Assembly: GCF_900114785.1 (NCBI RefSeq)
Contig: NZ_FOUG01000001.1
Location: forward strand, 62,001 to 126,000
Source of the DNA: Variovorax sp. OV329
GTDB taxonomy: Bacteria > Pseudomonadota > Gammaproteobacteria > Burkholderiales > Burkholderiaceae_C
Length of the DNA stretch: 64,000 nucleotides
Direction: 5' to 3'
In this document: positions 14,289-23,584 of the stretch, one piece after another
How positions within the stretch are numbered: the first letter of the stretch is position 1
How the letters are laid out: each line of letters opens with the position of its first letter
Position numbers and translations under genes: made by a program
The notes under the pieces: model-generated
What the model was told of the DNA's origin: nothing
The model's database searches: none
Seen by the model: only the letters and a program-made list of their open reading frames with translations

Positions 14289-15218
14289 ATGACATCACGC
14301 TACCTGATCACTGGGGGAGCAGGTTTCATTGGGTCGCACCTGGCCGACGAGCTGCTCAGGCGCGGCGCCGAGGTCGTCGTGTTGGACGACCTGTCGACGG
14401 GGCGGGTGGACAACCTGAGCGCCCGCGTTCGCATGGTCGAGGGCGACGTGCTCGACGCGACCCTGGTCGAACGCCTTGCGAAGGATTGCGTGGGCATCTT
14501 CCATCTGGCCGCCATCGCCTCCGTGCCCCGGTGCAACGACAGCTGGGTCCAGAGCCACGCCGTCAACCAGACCGGCACGGTGACAGTGCTCCAGGCCAGC
14601 CGAAGCCTGGGCCGCATCCCCGTTGTGTACGCCTCCTCGGCTGCCGTCTACGGCGACCAGAAGGCCGAGCGCATCGCCGAGGGCTGCGAGCTGCGGCCGC
14701 TTTCCTCGTATGGCGCGGACAAGCTCGGTGCCGAACTGCATGGGCGGGTGGCCCACTCGCTGTTCGGTGTTCCCAACATCGGTCTTCGCTTCTTCAACGT
14801 CTACGGGCCGCGCCAGGATGCGCGCTCTCCCTATTCCGGCGTCATCAGCATCTTCGTCGCACGCGCCGGCGAAGGCGCGCCGCTCACCATCTACGGCGAC
14901 GGCCAGCAGCTGCGCGACTTCGTCTTCGTCGGCGACGTCGTCTCGCACCTGATCCAGGCGATGTCCCTCGCCGAGCGACCCCAGGGAACCAGTGGCGTCT
15001 TCAATGTCTGCACCGGCCACGGCCACACCGTGGCTGAACTGGCGCAGCTGGTGATAGCGCTCATGCACTCGCACAGCGCCCTGGTCCATGCACCAGGGCG
15101 GGCCGGCGACATCAGGACCTCGGTCGGCGACCCCAGCGAAACGCGTCGCGTGTTCGGTCTGGGCGCCGAGATCCCCTTGCACGCGGGGCTGGGGCATCTC
15201 CTGCACGCCATCCACTGA
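14289..15218 (+). CDS. NAD-dependent sugar-nucleotide epimerase/dehydratase
   Basis: 309 residues, extended SDR of the GalE/WbpP type. NAD-binding GGAGFIGSHL at the N-terminus; catalytic Ser-Tyr-Lys seen in YASSAAVYGD and SSYGADK; then FFNVYGPRQDARSPYSGV, which lines the nucleotide-sugar site. It probably interconverts or modifies a UDP- or GDP-sugar for the locus that follows. 246 bases of intergenic DNA lie upstream, so it is probably the first gene of the rightward operon. Exact substrate not readable. Confidence 0.85.
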   Translation: MTSRYLITGGAGFIGSHLADELLRRGAEVVVLDDLSTGRVDNLSARVRMVEGDVLDATLVERLAKDCVGIFHLAAIASVPRCNDSWVQSHAVNQTGTVTVLQASRSLGRIPVVYASSAAVYGDQKAERIAEGCELRPLSSYGADKLGAELHGRVAHSLFGVPNIGLRFFNVYGPRQDARSPYSGVISIFVARAGEGAPLTIYGDGQQLRDFVFVGDVVSHLIQAMSLAERPQGTSGVFNVCTGHGHTVAELAQLVIALMHSHSALVHAPGRAGDIRTSVGDPSETRRVFGLGAEIPLHAGLGHLLHAIH

Positions 15219-15267
15219 TGCGTTGCCGAATCGGGCGAGGCCTTCGACCGGAACAGCCGAGGCGTCC

Positions 15268-17013
15268 ATGAGCCTGCATCCCGGTGTTTCCGCCTCGCTC
15301 GCCGTGGATTCGCCGCATGGCCGCCAGGGCGTGCTGGCCAGGCAGCTGCTCAAGCCGGAAGTCCTGATCCTGCTGGCCATCCTCAGCCTGGTCGTGCGCG
15401 TGCTCCTGATCCCGGAGCCCGTGCTCATGTCCGACGAGTACTACTACATCAAGACCAGCCAGCTCTGGCATGACGGGACCATCGACATCCGCTCGATCAC
15501 CAGCCTGCCCACCCGGGGCGAGGCGAAATTCCCCAACTCGCTCTTCTTCGCGATCTACCAGTTGAGCTTCTACTTCGGCGACAGCTTCTACGCGGTCGCC
15601 AAGTTGTTCAACGTGTTCTTCGCCTCGGTGGCGGCGCTGGCCATCGCGTCGGTGGCGCGGCGCTTCATGTCGGACCTGGCGGCGGCCGGGGTCGCGGTGC
15701 TGGCGCTGTGGCTTCCGTCGAGCAGCTTCCTGCCCTACTTCATGCCCGAGGCGCTCTACGAGGCGCTGGTGTGGCTGGGCATCGCGGCGCTTTTCGCGCT
15801 TTACGAGCGCAGGCTCAGGCTGGCGATGGCGGTGCTGGGGGCCTGCACGGGCGCGGCACTGCTGGCCAAGCCCAATGCGCTGGCCGTCATCGCGGCCTGC
15901 AACCTCGTGGCGGTCTGCCTGCTGTGGAAGATTCGGGCGCAGAAGGACCCCTGGCGTCAGGCCATCGTGTGCCTGCTTCTGCTCAACCTGTGCTTCGTGA
16001 TGAGCGGCTATCTACTCAACCTGCTGCTGACCGGGCAGCTGCATTGGGATCCGATGGGCAAGTTCTACGAGAACGGACTCTCGAAGGTGGGCGAGGTCGA
16101 CGCGGGCAATTCCTTCATCGAGGCCTTCGCGCGCTACCTCGCGGTCTACGTGTTCATCGTGCTGCTCGTCTTCGGCTCGGCGCTGCTCGCGATGGGCGTC
16201 GGGGCGGCCTCGGGCAAGTCCCTGTCGACCGGCGACGTGCTGCTGCTGGCCATGACCGCGTTCGGCGTGGGTGTGCTGCTGCTGGGCAGCGTCAAGGTGG
16301 CGGTCAACTGGGAGCGGGTCTATGTGAATCACATCGGCCTGTACAGCTCGCGCTACATGTCGGTGATGTTTCCGCTCTTCATGATCGGCTTCGTGCGCTT
16401 CTTGCCGGACGCCGCGCCTCGGCGCCGAACGCGCATGTGGGTGGGCGGGGTCCTGGTGCTGGCCTGCCTGCTGCTGATGGGCACGCGCAGCTATGTGAAC
16501 AACTGGCTGCAGGTGCGCGACCTGTTCTGGCCCCGCGAACTGCCGCCGGTCGCACTGCGCCTGGTCTGGGCGGCCATGCTGCTGCCCCTGGTGTACTGCA
16601 CCCTGGCGCGTGCACCCAAGGCCAGGGTCTACGTGGGCGTCATCGCGCTCTATGCCTTATCTTCCGGCGTGGTGCTCTGGAAGAAGGATTTCCTGTCCTG
16701 CCAGGTGGGCAGCGAGAGGGTCTACGCAGACGCGGCGCGCACGGTGCGGTCGCTGGTGCGTCCCGAGCTTTACGACCAGGGGCACGTGGTCTTCAACGGC
16801 CAGACTTCCGCCTCGCTCTTCATGAGCACCTTCCCGGGGATCGTTTCCGTCACGAGGCTGAGCGTCGATCCGCAGGGACATGTTCCGCCATCGGCGCGAT
16901 GGGTGGTCTACCTCGACGGCATCCGGCCCGAGTCCGCGGCCGGTTGCATGGTCCTCAAGTCGACGATCTTCTGTCCGCTCGGCGAGGGCGTGCTGATCCC
17001 CACCGCCCGGTGA
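15268..17013 (+). CDS. GT-C type membrane glycosyltransferase (ArnT/PMT-like)
   Basis: 581 residues. GAGG precedes the ATG at 15268. About 10-12 TM helices; after the first (LILLAILSLVVRVLLI) comes a periplasmic MSDEYYYI motif, the acidic pair at which GT-C enzymes bind a polyprenyl-phosphate sugar donor. A C-terminal periplasmic domain of about 110 residues follows the last TM. These enzymes move a sugar from a lipid carrier to lipid, glycan or protein on the outer face of the inner membrane. Its stop overlaps the next start (TGATG). Confidence 0.75.
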   Translation: MSLHPGVSASLAVDSPHGRQGVLARQLLKPEVLILLAILSLVVRVLLIPEPVLMSDEYYYIKTSQLWHDGTIDIRSITSLPTRGEAKFPNSLFFAIYQLSFYFGDSFYAVAKLFNVFFASVAALAIASVARRFMSDLAAAGVAVLALWLPSSSFLPYFMPEALYEALVWLGIAALFALYERRLRLAMAVLGACTGAALLAKPNALAVIAACNLVAVCLLWKIRAQKDPWRQAIVCLLLLNLCFVMSGYLLNLLLTGQLHWDPMGKFYENGLSKVGEVDAGNSFIEAFARYLAVYVFIVLLVFGSALLAMGVGAASGKSLSTGDVLLLAMTAFGVGVLLLGSVKVAVNWERVYVNHIGLYSSRYMSVMFPLFMIGFVRFLPDAAPRRRTRMWVGGVLVLACLLLMGTRSYVNNWLQVRDLFWPRELPPVALRLVWAAMLLPLVYCTLARAPKARVYVGVIALYALSSGVVLWKKDFLSCQVGSERVYADAARTVRSLVRPELYDQGHVVFNGQTSASLFMSTFPGIVSVTRLSVDPQGHVPPSARWVVYLDGIRPESAAGCMVLKSTIFCPLGEGVLIPTAR

Positions 17014-18311
17014 TGCGCGGCACCCGCATCCTCGTCACCGGCGGCGCCGGCTTCATCGGCCGGCACACCGTGGCGGCGCTGCGCGCGGCGGGGTACGGGG
17101 TGCGGGTGCTGGTGCGCCATGCCGGCCAGGCGGCGGCGCCGGGTGTCGAGGTGGCGATCGGGCACATGAACGATCCGGCGTCGCTGCGAGAGGCGTGCAC
17201 CGGATGCGCCGGGGTGATCCACCTGGCCGCCCACACCCGGGACGGACCGGATGCGGACCGGGTGAACGTGGGCGGTGCGGCGTGCCTGATCGAAGCTTGC
17301 AAGGCCGCGGACTGCCGCCGCGTCGTGGTCGTCAGCACGCAGTCGGCCAAGATCGAGCGCAAGGGCGACTACGCCCGCACCAAGGCCGCCGCCGACGCGC
17401 TGTTCCTGGCGTCCGGGCTCGAGGTGACGCTGATGCTGCCCAGCGTGGTCTACGGCACGCTCGACGACGGGATCTTCGGCGTGCTCAGGCGGGTGGTGGC
17501 CAGCCATCGCGTCGTGCCCGTCCTCGGCGACGGCCGGTGGCGCTGCGCACCGGTCCATGTCGACGACGTTGCGGGGGCGCTGGTGCGCGCGCTGGATGTG
17601 CCGGCGTCCATCGGCCGGAGCTACGACCTCGCGGGGCCGCAGGAGATCGGCTTCGATGCGCTGCTCGATCGCATCGCGCAGGCGCAAGCGCTGCCGGCGC
17701 CGTGGAAGCTGCATGTGCCGCTGTCCGTCTCGCTCGCGGCGGCGGACCTGCTGGCCCGGCTCATGAAGTCGCCGCCGATCAGCCGCAGCAACGTGCTGGG
17801 CTCGAACCAGGACACGCACATCGACATCGGCCGCGCGCGCCAGGACCTGGACTTCGACCCGATGCCTCTTGCGGCCGGGCTCGAAGCGCTGTTCGGCCGC
17901 ATAGACGACCTGGCGGCCCTGCGCGCAGAGGCGACGGCGCTGTCGCGCTACCTCATGGGTACCGCCGCTTCGCCGGAGATCGTGCAGCGCTACGTGGACG
18001 CGCACCGCGTGCTGCTGCCGGCCACGCCGGACCGCATCACCGCTTTCGTCCGGGCGCACCCGTGGTCCGCGGGGTTGCTCGACGCGGCGGCGGCGCCGCG
18101 CGGAATGCGCGAGCCCTTCAGGCAACGGGTGCTGCTCATGGCCTCGGTGCTGGAGGCGACGCCCGAACACGCCTTGCGCTTTCTTCCCGCGTCGAGATCG
18201 CGCTTCGCGACGCTGGCGCTGCTGGGCTGGCATGGCCTGCGCGCCGTGGCTCTGGCCGCGCTGGGCATGCCGCTGTACCTGCTCCTGCGCACGAGGCCGA
18301 TGCATGAGTGA
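17013..18311 (+). CDS. NAD(P)-dependent epimerase/reductase with C-terminal extension
   Basis: 432 residues. Rossmann motif GGAGFIGRHT and active-site YARTK, preceded by VVSTQSAKIE. SDR-extended core to about residue 290, then a 120-residue extension ending in a hydrophobic segment (ALAALGMPLYLLLRT) that may anchor it to the membrane. Start coupled to the GT-C gene upstream (TGATG); the end overlaps the oxidoreductase by 8 nt. In polyprenyl-phosphate pentose synthesis a membrane SDR reduces the keto intermediate made by an FAD oxidase; this gene and the next are placed to do such a pair of steps, by analogy only. Confidence 0.8.
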   Translation: MRGTRILVTGGAGFIGRHTVAALRAAGYGVRVLVRHAGQAAAPGVEVAIGHMNDPASLREACTGCAGVIHLAAHTRDGPDADRVNVGGAACLIEACKAADCRRVVVVSTQSAKIERKGDYARTKAAADALFLASGLEVTLMLPSVVYGTLDDGIFGVLRRVVASHRVVPVLGDGRWRCAPVHVDDVAGALVRALDVPASIGRSYDLAGPQEIGFDALLDRIAQAQALPAPWKLHVPLSVSLAAADLLARLMKSPPISRSNVLGSNQDTHIDIGRARQDLDFDPMPLAAGLEALFGRIDDLAALRAEATALSRYLMGTAASPEIVQRYVDAHRVLLPATPDRITAFVRAHPWSAGLLDAAAAPRGMREPFRQRVLLMASVLEATPEHALRFLPASRSRFATLALLGWHGLRAVALAALGMPLYLLLRTRPMHE

Positions 18312-19926
18312 GGCGCCGACGTTCATCGTGGTCGGCTCCGGTGCGAGTGCCGTGGTGGCCGCGGCCCGCGTGCTGGATGCGGGGCACCGCGTCCTCATGC
18401 TGGACAGTGGCGATGTCGACGACCGCTATTCGCAGCGAATCCCGCAGCGGCCTTTCGCGACCCTGCGGCAGGAAGACGCCTCGCAGCACGAATACCTGCT
18501 CGGGCACGCGGCCGAAGGCATCGACCTGGGCGGCACCGGCCCCCTGGCGCAGGCGACCGCGCCGCGCCGCTTCGTGTTCCGTCGCGCGCTGCAGCTCTTG
18601 CGCACCAGCGGTGATTCTTTCGCCGCAGTCGAGAGCCTGGCCCGCGGCGGCCTGGCCGAGGCGTGGGGCGCGGGCGCCTTTCCTTTCACTGACCATGAAC
18701 TGAGGCAAGCCGGCCTGGATGCCGGCGAGATGGCCCCGCACTACGAAGCGGTGGCGCGCCAGATCGGCATCTCCGGGGCCGACGACGACCTGGCGCCATG
18801 GCGCGGCGCGCTGGCTGCCCTGCAGCCGCCGCTGGCGCTGGACCACAACGCCGCGGCCCTGCTGGCCAGCTACGAGCGGCGCAAGCAGCAGCTCGCCCGG
18901 ATGAACGTGCGGCTCGGACGGCCGCTGCTGGCGGTGCTGAGTGAAGGCCTGGGCGAGCGCCGCGCCAATCCCTTGCATGGGCTCGACTTCTGGAGCAATG
19001 CGGGTGCCAGCGTGTTCCGGCCTTCCGTCCTGCTGGACACCTTGATGGGACGGCCGGGCTTCGAGTACCGGTCCCAGCTCCTGGTCACGCATTTCGACGA
19101 GCCGGCCTCGGGCGGCGTGCGCGTCAACGCGACGGATCTTCAGCATGGAAGCCGGATCTCCTTCACCGCGGATCACCTGCTGCTGTGCGCGGGCGCGCTG
19201 GGCAGCACCCGGATCGTTCTTCGCTCGACGGGCCACTACGACCAGCCCGTGCCGCTGGTGTGCAACGAGCATGCGTACATCCCGTCGGTTCGTTGGCGCG
19301 GACTCGGGGCGGCCGCCTCGGGCCGCTCGCACGCGCTGGCCCAGTTGACGGTGTTGATGGACCCGACTGGCGATCAGCAGCATCTGGTGCAGGCGCAGAT
19401 CTATTCCTTCACCGGCATGCTGCTGGCGCGGCTGCTGAAGGACTCGCCGCTCGGTCTGCGCGATTCGCTGAGCATCTTCCAGGCGCTTGCCAGCAGCTTC
19501 GTGATCCTGGGTGTGCAGCACGAGGACGTGGCGAGCCCCGGCAAGCACCTGGTGCTGCGCCGAGGCCCGGTGCCCGAGGAGGATGTGCTGGAGATCCGGT
19601 GGCGCCCCGACGCTTCTGTGCAGGCGGTGCAGGATGCGGCGCACCGCGGCTTCTGCGAAGCCATGCGCGTACTCGGATGCTGGCCGCTGCGCGTGGTGCG
19701 GCCTGGCGCGGGGTCCAGCGTGCACTACGCCGGCATGCTTCCGTTCGCGGACGAAAACCGGCCGCTGACCCTGGACCGCAGCGGCCGCTTGCGCGAGACG
19801 CGCAGCGTCTACGTCTGCGATGGCGCAGGCCTGAACTACCTGCCGGCCAAGGGCCCGACTCTGACGTTGATGGCGAACGCGAGGCGCATCGCCTGCGAGC
19901 TCGCCCAATCCTTGTGCAAGCGCTGA
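18304..19926 (+). CDS. GMC-like FAD-dependent oxidoreductase
   Basis: 540 residues. N-terminal FAD motif VVGSGASAVVAAARVL with the acidic end in LMLDSG. C-terminal GMC-type signature: SSVHYAGMLPF, with a His in the usual catalytic place, then VYVCDGAGLNYLPAKGPTLT. The middle is divergent from characterised GMC alcohol and sugar oxidases. It overlaps the upstream epimerase by 8 nt. Probable role is oxidation of a hydroxyl on a sugar or lipid-linked sugar in this locus. It is not in the DprE1 (VAO-fold) family, so any DprE1-like job would be convergent. Confidence 0.75.
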   Translation: MSEAPTFIVVGSGASAVVAAARVLDAGHRVLMLDSGDVDDRYSQRIPQRPFATLRQEDASQHEYLLGHAAEGIDLGGTGPLAQATAPRRFVFRRALQLLRTSGDSFAAVESLARGGLAEAWGAGAFPFTDHELRQAGLDAGEMAPHYEAVARQIGISGADDDLAPWRGALAALQPPLALDHNAAALLASYERRKQQLARMNVRLGRPLLAVLSEGLGERRANPLHGLDFWSNAGASVFRPSVLLDTLMGRPGFEYRSQLLVTHFDEPASGGVRVNATDLQHGSRISFTADHLLLCAGALGSTRIVLRSTGHYDQPVPLVCNEHAYIPSVRWRGLGAAASGRSHALAQLTVLMDPTGDQQHLVQAQIYSFTGMLLARLLKDSPLGLRDSLSIFQALASSFVILGVQHEDVASPGKHLVLRRGPVPEEDVLEIRWRPDASVQAVQDAAHRGFCEAMRVLGCWPLRVVRPGAGSSVHYAGMLPFADENRPLTLDRSGRLRETRSVYVCDGAGLNYLPAKGPTLTLMANARRIACELAQSLCKR

Positions 19927-19991
19927 CGATCGCCGAGACTGCGCTGCACCTGAACGACACCCGGCACCCTTCACAACACAGGCACCGAAAC

Positions 19992-20360
19992 ATGCGCCCT
20001 TGGCAAGTCATCCTGTTGGTCGGCTACACCGTGGGTATCGCCCTCGGGCAGCTGCTGTTCAAGCAAGCGGCCGTGACCTTGAAGGCGAGGGAGTCCACAT
20101 CGCAGTTCGTCTGGATGCTGATGACCAATGCGCCGCTGGTCTGCGCGGTGCTGCTGTACGCGGGGCTGACGGCGCTGTGGGTCTACATCCTGTCGATCAC
20201 CGACCTGTCGAAGGCCTATCCCTTCCACGCCTTGACGATGGTGCTGACGCCCTTGCTGGCGGCGCGGCTCTTCGACGAGAAGCTCAATGGCTACTTCTAC
20301 GTGGGGCTGGCCGCGATCCTGGTGGGCATCTTCTTCATCGCCTGGGGCAGCGAATCCTGA
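19992..20360 (+). CDS. Four-TM EamA/SMR-type transporter (ArnE/F-like)
   Basis: 122 residues, begins MRPWQVILLVGY. Four hydrophobic helices and the motif DLSKAYPFHALTMVLTPLLA match small multidrug resistance-fold proteins, including the ArnE/ArnF lipid-sugar flippase subunits. In this locus a role in flipping a polyprenyl-phosphate sugar is more likely than drug export. A second protein of the same fold is encoded at 23200-23574; ArnE/F-type proteins work as heterodimers, so the two may pair. Confidence 0.72.
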   Translation: MRPWQVILLVGYTVGIALGQLLFKQAAVTLKARESTSQFVWMLMTNAPLVCAVLLYAGLTALWVYILSITDLSKAYPFHALTMVLTPLLAARLFDEKLNGYFYVGLAAILVGIFFIAWGSES

Positions 20361-20372
20361 GAGCGGCGGCCT

Positions 20373-20711
20373 TCAGCCGCGCTGCACGGGGTCGGCTTCT
20401 TCGCTACGCTGCAGCGCAAGCTCGCGGATCAGGTTGGTGAAGCGTTCATTGGCCACGCGCATCTTCAGGTGCAGGTAGAGCAGGGCGACCAGGCTGAACA
20501 GGATCCAGAGGTAGAAGATCAGGTCCACGCCGCGCCCGATGCCTACGCTGTTGGCCACGCGCATCGCCTGATCGGGAAAGAGGACGAAGTACTCGCCCAC
20601 CAGCGCGATGACGATCGCGAAGGCCGTCACCTTGGGGGCCATGCGCCCCTGCGTGTAGGCATAGAAGGCCACGCACAGCAGCACTGCGCTGGCGATGAAC
20701 TGGAAGATCAT
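20373..20711 (-). CDS. DUF2304 membrane protein
   Basis: 112 residues with three TM helices and a basic C-terminal tail (MRVANERFTNLIRELALQ), the layout of DUF2304 proteins, which are nearly always encoded beside a GT2 polyprenyl-phosphate glycosyltransferase. Its ATG overlaps the GT2 stop (ATGA, 20708-20711). Probably a membrane partner of that enzyme. It ends 12 bases from the end of the convergent flippase-like gene. Confidence 0.78.
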   Translation of the reverse strand: MIFQFIASAVLLCVAFYAYTQGRMAPKVTAFAIVIALVGEYFVLFPDQAMRVANSVGIGRGVDLIFYLWILFSLVALLYLHLKMRVANERFTNLIRELALQRSEEADPVQRG

Positions 20712-21391
20712 CGGAGCAGTCCCTTCAGCAGCAGGTCCACGAGGATGTGCACCGAGTTGCTCAGCTTCTGTCCCTTGGCCAGCGAGTATGCGGTGTAGCG
20801 GATGGTCACCGGGACCTCGATGTACTTCAACCGCAAGCGGGCCACCTGGGCCACGATCTCGGTGGCATGCGCCATGCCGGCCTGCCGCAGCCGCAGGCGC
20901 TCGGCCGCAGCGCGCGTGAACGCGCGCAGGCCGTTGTGCGCATCGGAAAGGTGCAGCCCGGTCAAGGCGAAGTTCACCCAGCAGGCCACCCGCAGCAGCG
21001 TGCGGCGCGCCATGGGCATGTCGATGGTGCTGCCCTTGAAGCGCGTGCCCAGCGCCACGTCGGCGCCGCCGGCCAGGCTCTGGATCAGGGCGGGGATCTG
21101 CTTGGGGTCGTGCTGGCCGTCGGCATCGAAGGTCACGATGTGGCTGGCACCCAGGCGCAGTGCGTAGGTGATGCCGGTCTGCAATGCCGCGCCCTGGCCC
21201 AGGTTGATCGCATGGGAGATGACCCTGGCGCCGGCCAGCCGCGCGCGCAAGGCGGTCTCGTCCGAGGAGCCATCGTTGACCAGGACGACGTTGGGGCACA
21301 CGCGGCGCACCTGCTCGATCACCTCGCCCACCACGGATGCTTCGTTCAGCGCCGGGATGACCACAAAGACGGAATCGGGGAGGCCGCTCAT
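20708..21391 (-). CDS. GT2 glycosyltransferase, polyprenyl-phosphate sugar synthase type
   Basis: 227 residues, cytoplasmic GT-A fold. N-terminal VVIPALNEASVVGEVIEQV; nucleotide-sugar site VNDGSSDET; metal-binding DxD in FDADGQHDP; GTRFKGS and the conserved YRxxxxxKGQKLSN-type end typical of dolichyl/undecaprenyl-phosphate mannose or glucose synthases. It would load a sugar from a nucleotide donor onto a polyprenyl phosphate. Transcribed opposite to the rest of the locus, with DUF2304 as its coupled partner. Confidence 0.85.
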   Translation of the reverse strand: MSGLPDSVFVVIPALNEASVVGEVIEQVRRVCPNVVLVNDGSSDETALRARLAGARVISHAINLGQGAALQTGITYALRLGASHIVTFDADGQHDPKQIPALIQSLAGGADVALGTRFKGSTIDMPMARRTLLRVACWVNFALTGLHLSDAHNGLRAFTRAAAERLRLRQAGMAHATEIVAQVARLRLKYIEVPVTIRYTAYSLAKGQKLSNSVHILVDLLLKGLLR

Positions 21392-21631
21392 CGCCGTGTT
21401 CTTGGAGGAATTAATACGATGTAACTACACCGTATTTCACTGCCTTGCCCGATGCCCCGCAAGACTTCGGGCGTCGTAGGCCGTTCGGCCGGACCCGGCG
21501 GTCCTCGCTGCCGGAGCGTCGTCGGGCACGCTTCGTGTAAGCCTCGTGACGGCTGACTCTGCCGTGCGGCATAGCCCGAGAAAGTGCAACAAAAGTTTGC
21601 ATTTGATGCAGAATGCCCATTCCAATGAAAT

Positions 21632-23167
21632 GTGATCCGCCTGCCTGAAATGTTGATGGTCCGGAGTGAACGAGGATTCAGGGAAGCGTCCTCTGCACGG
21701 ATGGGCATGGCCCTGGGCGCCCTGGTGCTCGTGCTGACCGGCTGGCGCGTGTTCTTCGCCAGTGCCGGCCTGCCTATCCAGGTGGGCGACGCGCTTTTCT
21801 TCATCCCCACCGCCGTCCAGCACATGCTCTTGGGCGACTTGTCCAACCCCTACATGAGCCCGATCCAGCAGAGCGGGGGGCCCTATGTCTGGCACGGCTG
21901 GCTCTACCCGATGGCGCTGAGCGCGCTGGGCAGCCTGGTGGGTGGGCAGGACGTGCGCGCGATCCTGGTGCTCGACAGCCTGCTGGTCGTGCTGGCCGCG
22001 CTGCTGTTCGCCTGGAAGGTAAGCATGGTGCGCGCCCCGGCCTGGCTCAAGGCAGCGACGGTCGCCTGCGCCTGCGCCATGCTGACTTCCAACGCGGGCC
22101 GGCCGGAAGTGATCGCGCAGCTGCTGCTGGTGCTGTGGCTGCTCAGCGTGAAGTGGCCGCTGGACCGCGGATCGGACATCGTCACGGCCCTCATCCTGGC
22201 GCTGATCGCCGTCGCGCAGCCCACCATCGCGCTGCTGGGCGGCGTGTTCTTCTCGATCTACCGCAGCCATGCCAGCTCGACCGGGCATGCGATCTGGTCG
22301 ATCGCCTGGGTGGCGCTGTCCTCGGCCATCCTGGCGCTGCTGCTGACCGCGCTCATCTATCCGTGGAGCATGCGCGAGCTGGCCATGGGCATCCTGGAGC
22401 AGGGGCGCAGCCTGTCGCGGCGAGACGACGGCGACTTCGCCCTGATGTACCTGAAGCTGGCCGCCAGCCCGCTGCAACTGGCCTGGATCGTCCTGGCCGT
22501 GCTGCTCGGCGCAGTGCTGGTCATGCGCGGCGTCCTGCAGAAGCCGGCCTCGGCCGTGCTGTTCTATCCGCTTCTGCTGCTGGCTCTCTACCTGTGCTGG
22601 CGCTTTGGCATGCGCATCTCCTACACCGCCTACAACGTGGCGGTGTTCTTCCCGCTGGTGGCCTACGCGCTGCTGCTGGCCAGCGTGGACCAGCGGCTCA
22701 TGCCCTTCACCGTTCTCTTCAAGCTGGCGCTGGTCGGCATGGCCCTGGTGCTGCTGCTGGCGCAACTGCGCACCTTTGCCGTCTTCAAGGGCTCGGCCGC
22801 CGACGCGGCCGTGATCTCGCGGCTGGAGCAGGACGTCGAGGCCGACCTGCGCGCCGGTTCGCGCGTCGCCCTCAGCCCGAACCTGGCCCTGACCAACTAC
22901 GGCTGGGCCCAGCGGCGCAACGTGACTGTGCTGCCCCTCATCGACATCGGCCGCGCCGGCCAGGCCGACGTGGTCTACCTCAACCAGGCCTCCACTGGCG
23001 CGCGCACCCCCGCCGAGTACCCGGGCTGGCGCGTGGCCGGCAACCACTTCGTCGACGGCGTGCAGTTCCTGGGCCGGACGGTGGCGAACACGCCCGTGTC
23101 CTATGCCTATGCGCGCTATGTGCGAGCCGCGGCCCGGCCGGCGAAGGCGCCGGCCGGCGCCCCATGA
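21632..23167 (+). CDS. Multi-TM GT-C-like membrane protein
   Basis: Up to 511 residues. The start is uncertain: GTG at 21632, or ATG at 21650, 21656 or 21701; none has a good ribosome binding site. About 10 TM helices. The first periplasmic loop contains QVGDALFFIPTAV, in the place where GT-C enzymes carry their acidic catalytic motif. A C-terminal soluble domain (from about residue 395) ends in the periplasm. Probably a lipid-sugar-dependent transferase of the locus; acceptor unknown. The 240 bases upstream are A/T-rich for this genome and should carry its promoter. Confidence 0.65.
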   Translation: MIRLPEMLMVRSERGFREASSARMGMALGALVLVLTGWRVFFASAGLPIQVGDALFFIPTAVQHMLLGDLSNPYMSPIQQSGGPYVWHGWLYPMALSALGSLVGGQDVRAILVLDSLLVVLAALLFAWKVSMVRAPAWLKAATVACACAMLTSNAGRPEVIAQLLLVLWLLSVKWPLDRGSDIVTALILALIAVAQPTIALLGGVFFSIYRSHASSTGHAIWSIAWVALSSAILALLLTALIYPWSMRELAMGILEQGRSLSRRDDGDFALMYLKLAASPLQLAWIVLAVLLGAVLVMRGVLQKPASAVLFYPLLLLALYLCWRFGMRISYTAYNVAVFFPLVAYALLLASVDQRLMPFTVLFKLALVGMALVLLLAQLRTFAVFKGSAADAAVISRLEQDVEADLRAGSRVALSPNLALTNYGWAQRRNVTVLPLIDIGRAGQADVVYLNQASTGARTPAEYPGWRVAGNHFVDGVQFLGRTVANTPVSYAYARYVRAAARPAKAPAGAP

Positions 23168-23199
23168 ATCCGAACCGTTCCTAGACAAAAGGGAGAGAA

Positions 23200-23574
23200 A
23201 TGACTGTTGTGACCTTCGGGATCATCCTGGCCAGCGTGCTGCTCAATTCGGCCGCGCAGCTGGCGCTCAAGGCCGGCGCCAGGGCGATCGGCACCGCGGT
23301 GCCCGGCAGCGGCGCCGCGCTGGTGAACGCTGCCCTCGGGGCGGCCCTGCAACCCTGGATCGTCTTCGGCCTGGTCTGCTATTTCGTGAGCGCCGGGCTG
23401 TGGATCGCGGCCCTGACCCGCGTGGACATCACCGTGGCCTACCCGATGCTGTCGATGGGCTACGTCATCGCCGCCTTCGCCGCCTGGCAGCTCTTCGGCG
23501 AGCAGCTGGGCACCATGCGCCTGCTGGGCATCGGCACCATCCTGGTGGGCGTGGTCATCCTGGCGCGTGCCTGA
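23200..23574 (+). CDS. Four-TM EamA/SMR-type transporter, second copy
   Basis: 124 residues, start after GGGAGAG. Four TM helices with ITVAYPMLSMGYVIAAFAAW, the core motif of SMR-fold flippase subunits, and a last helix with IGTILVGVVILA. Same fold as 19992-20360. It precedes the HAD-UbiA gene by 10 bases, so the product is likely to be involved in moving the lipid-linked sugar made by that enzyme. Confidence 0.72.
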   Translation: MTVVTFGIILASVLLNSAAQLALKAGARAIGTAVPGSGAALVNAALGAALQPWIVFGLVCYFVSAGLWIAALTRVDITVAYPMLSMGYVIAAFAAWQLFGEQLGTMRLLGIGTILVGVVILARA

Positions 23575-23584
23575 GGTGCCGACC

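Noticed and set aside
15708..17012. Long open frame upstream of the 17013 epimerase as one fusion protein
   Set aside because: It is an out-of-frame shadow of the GT-C gene (Arg/Ala/Gly-rich); the TGATG overlap at 17011 gives the true start.
18304..19926. Direct DprE1 orthologue
   Set aside because: Motifs belong to the GMC family; DprE1 is of the VAO/PCMH fold.
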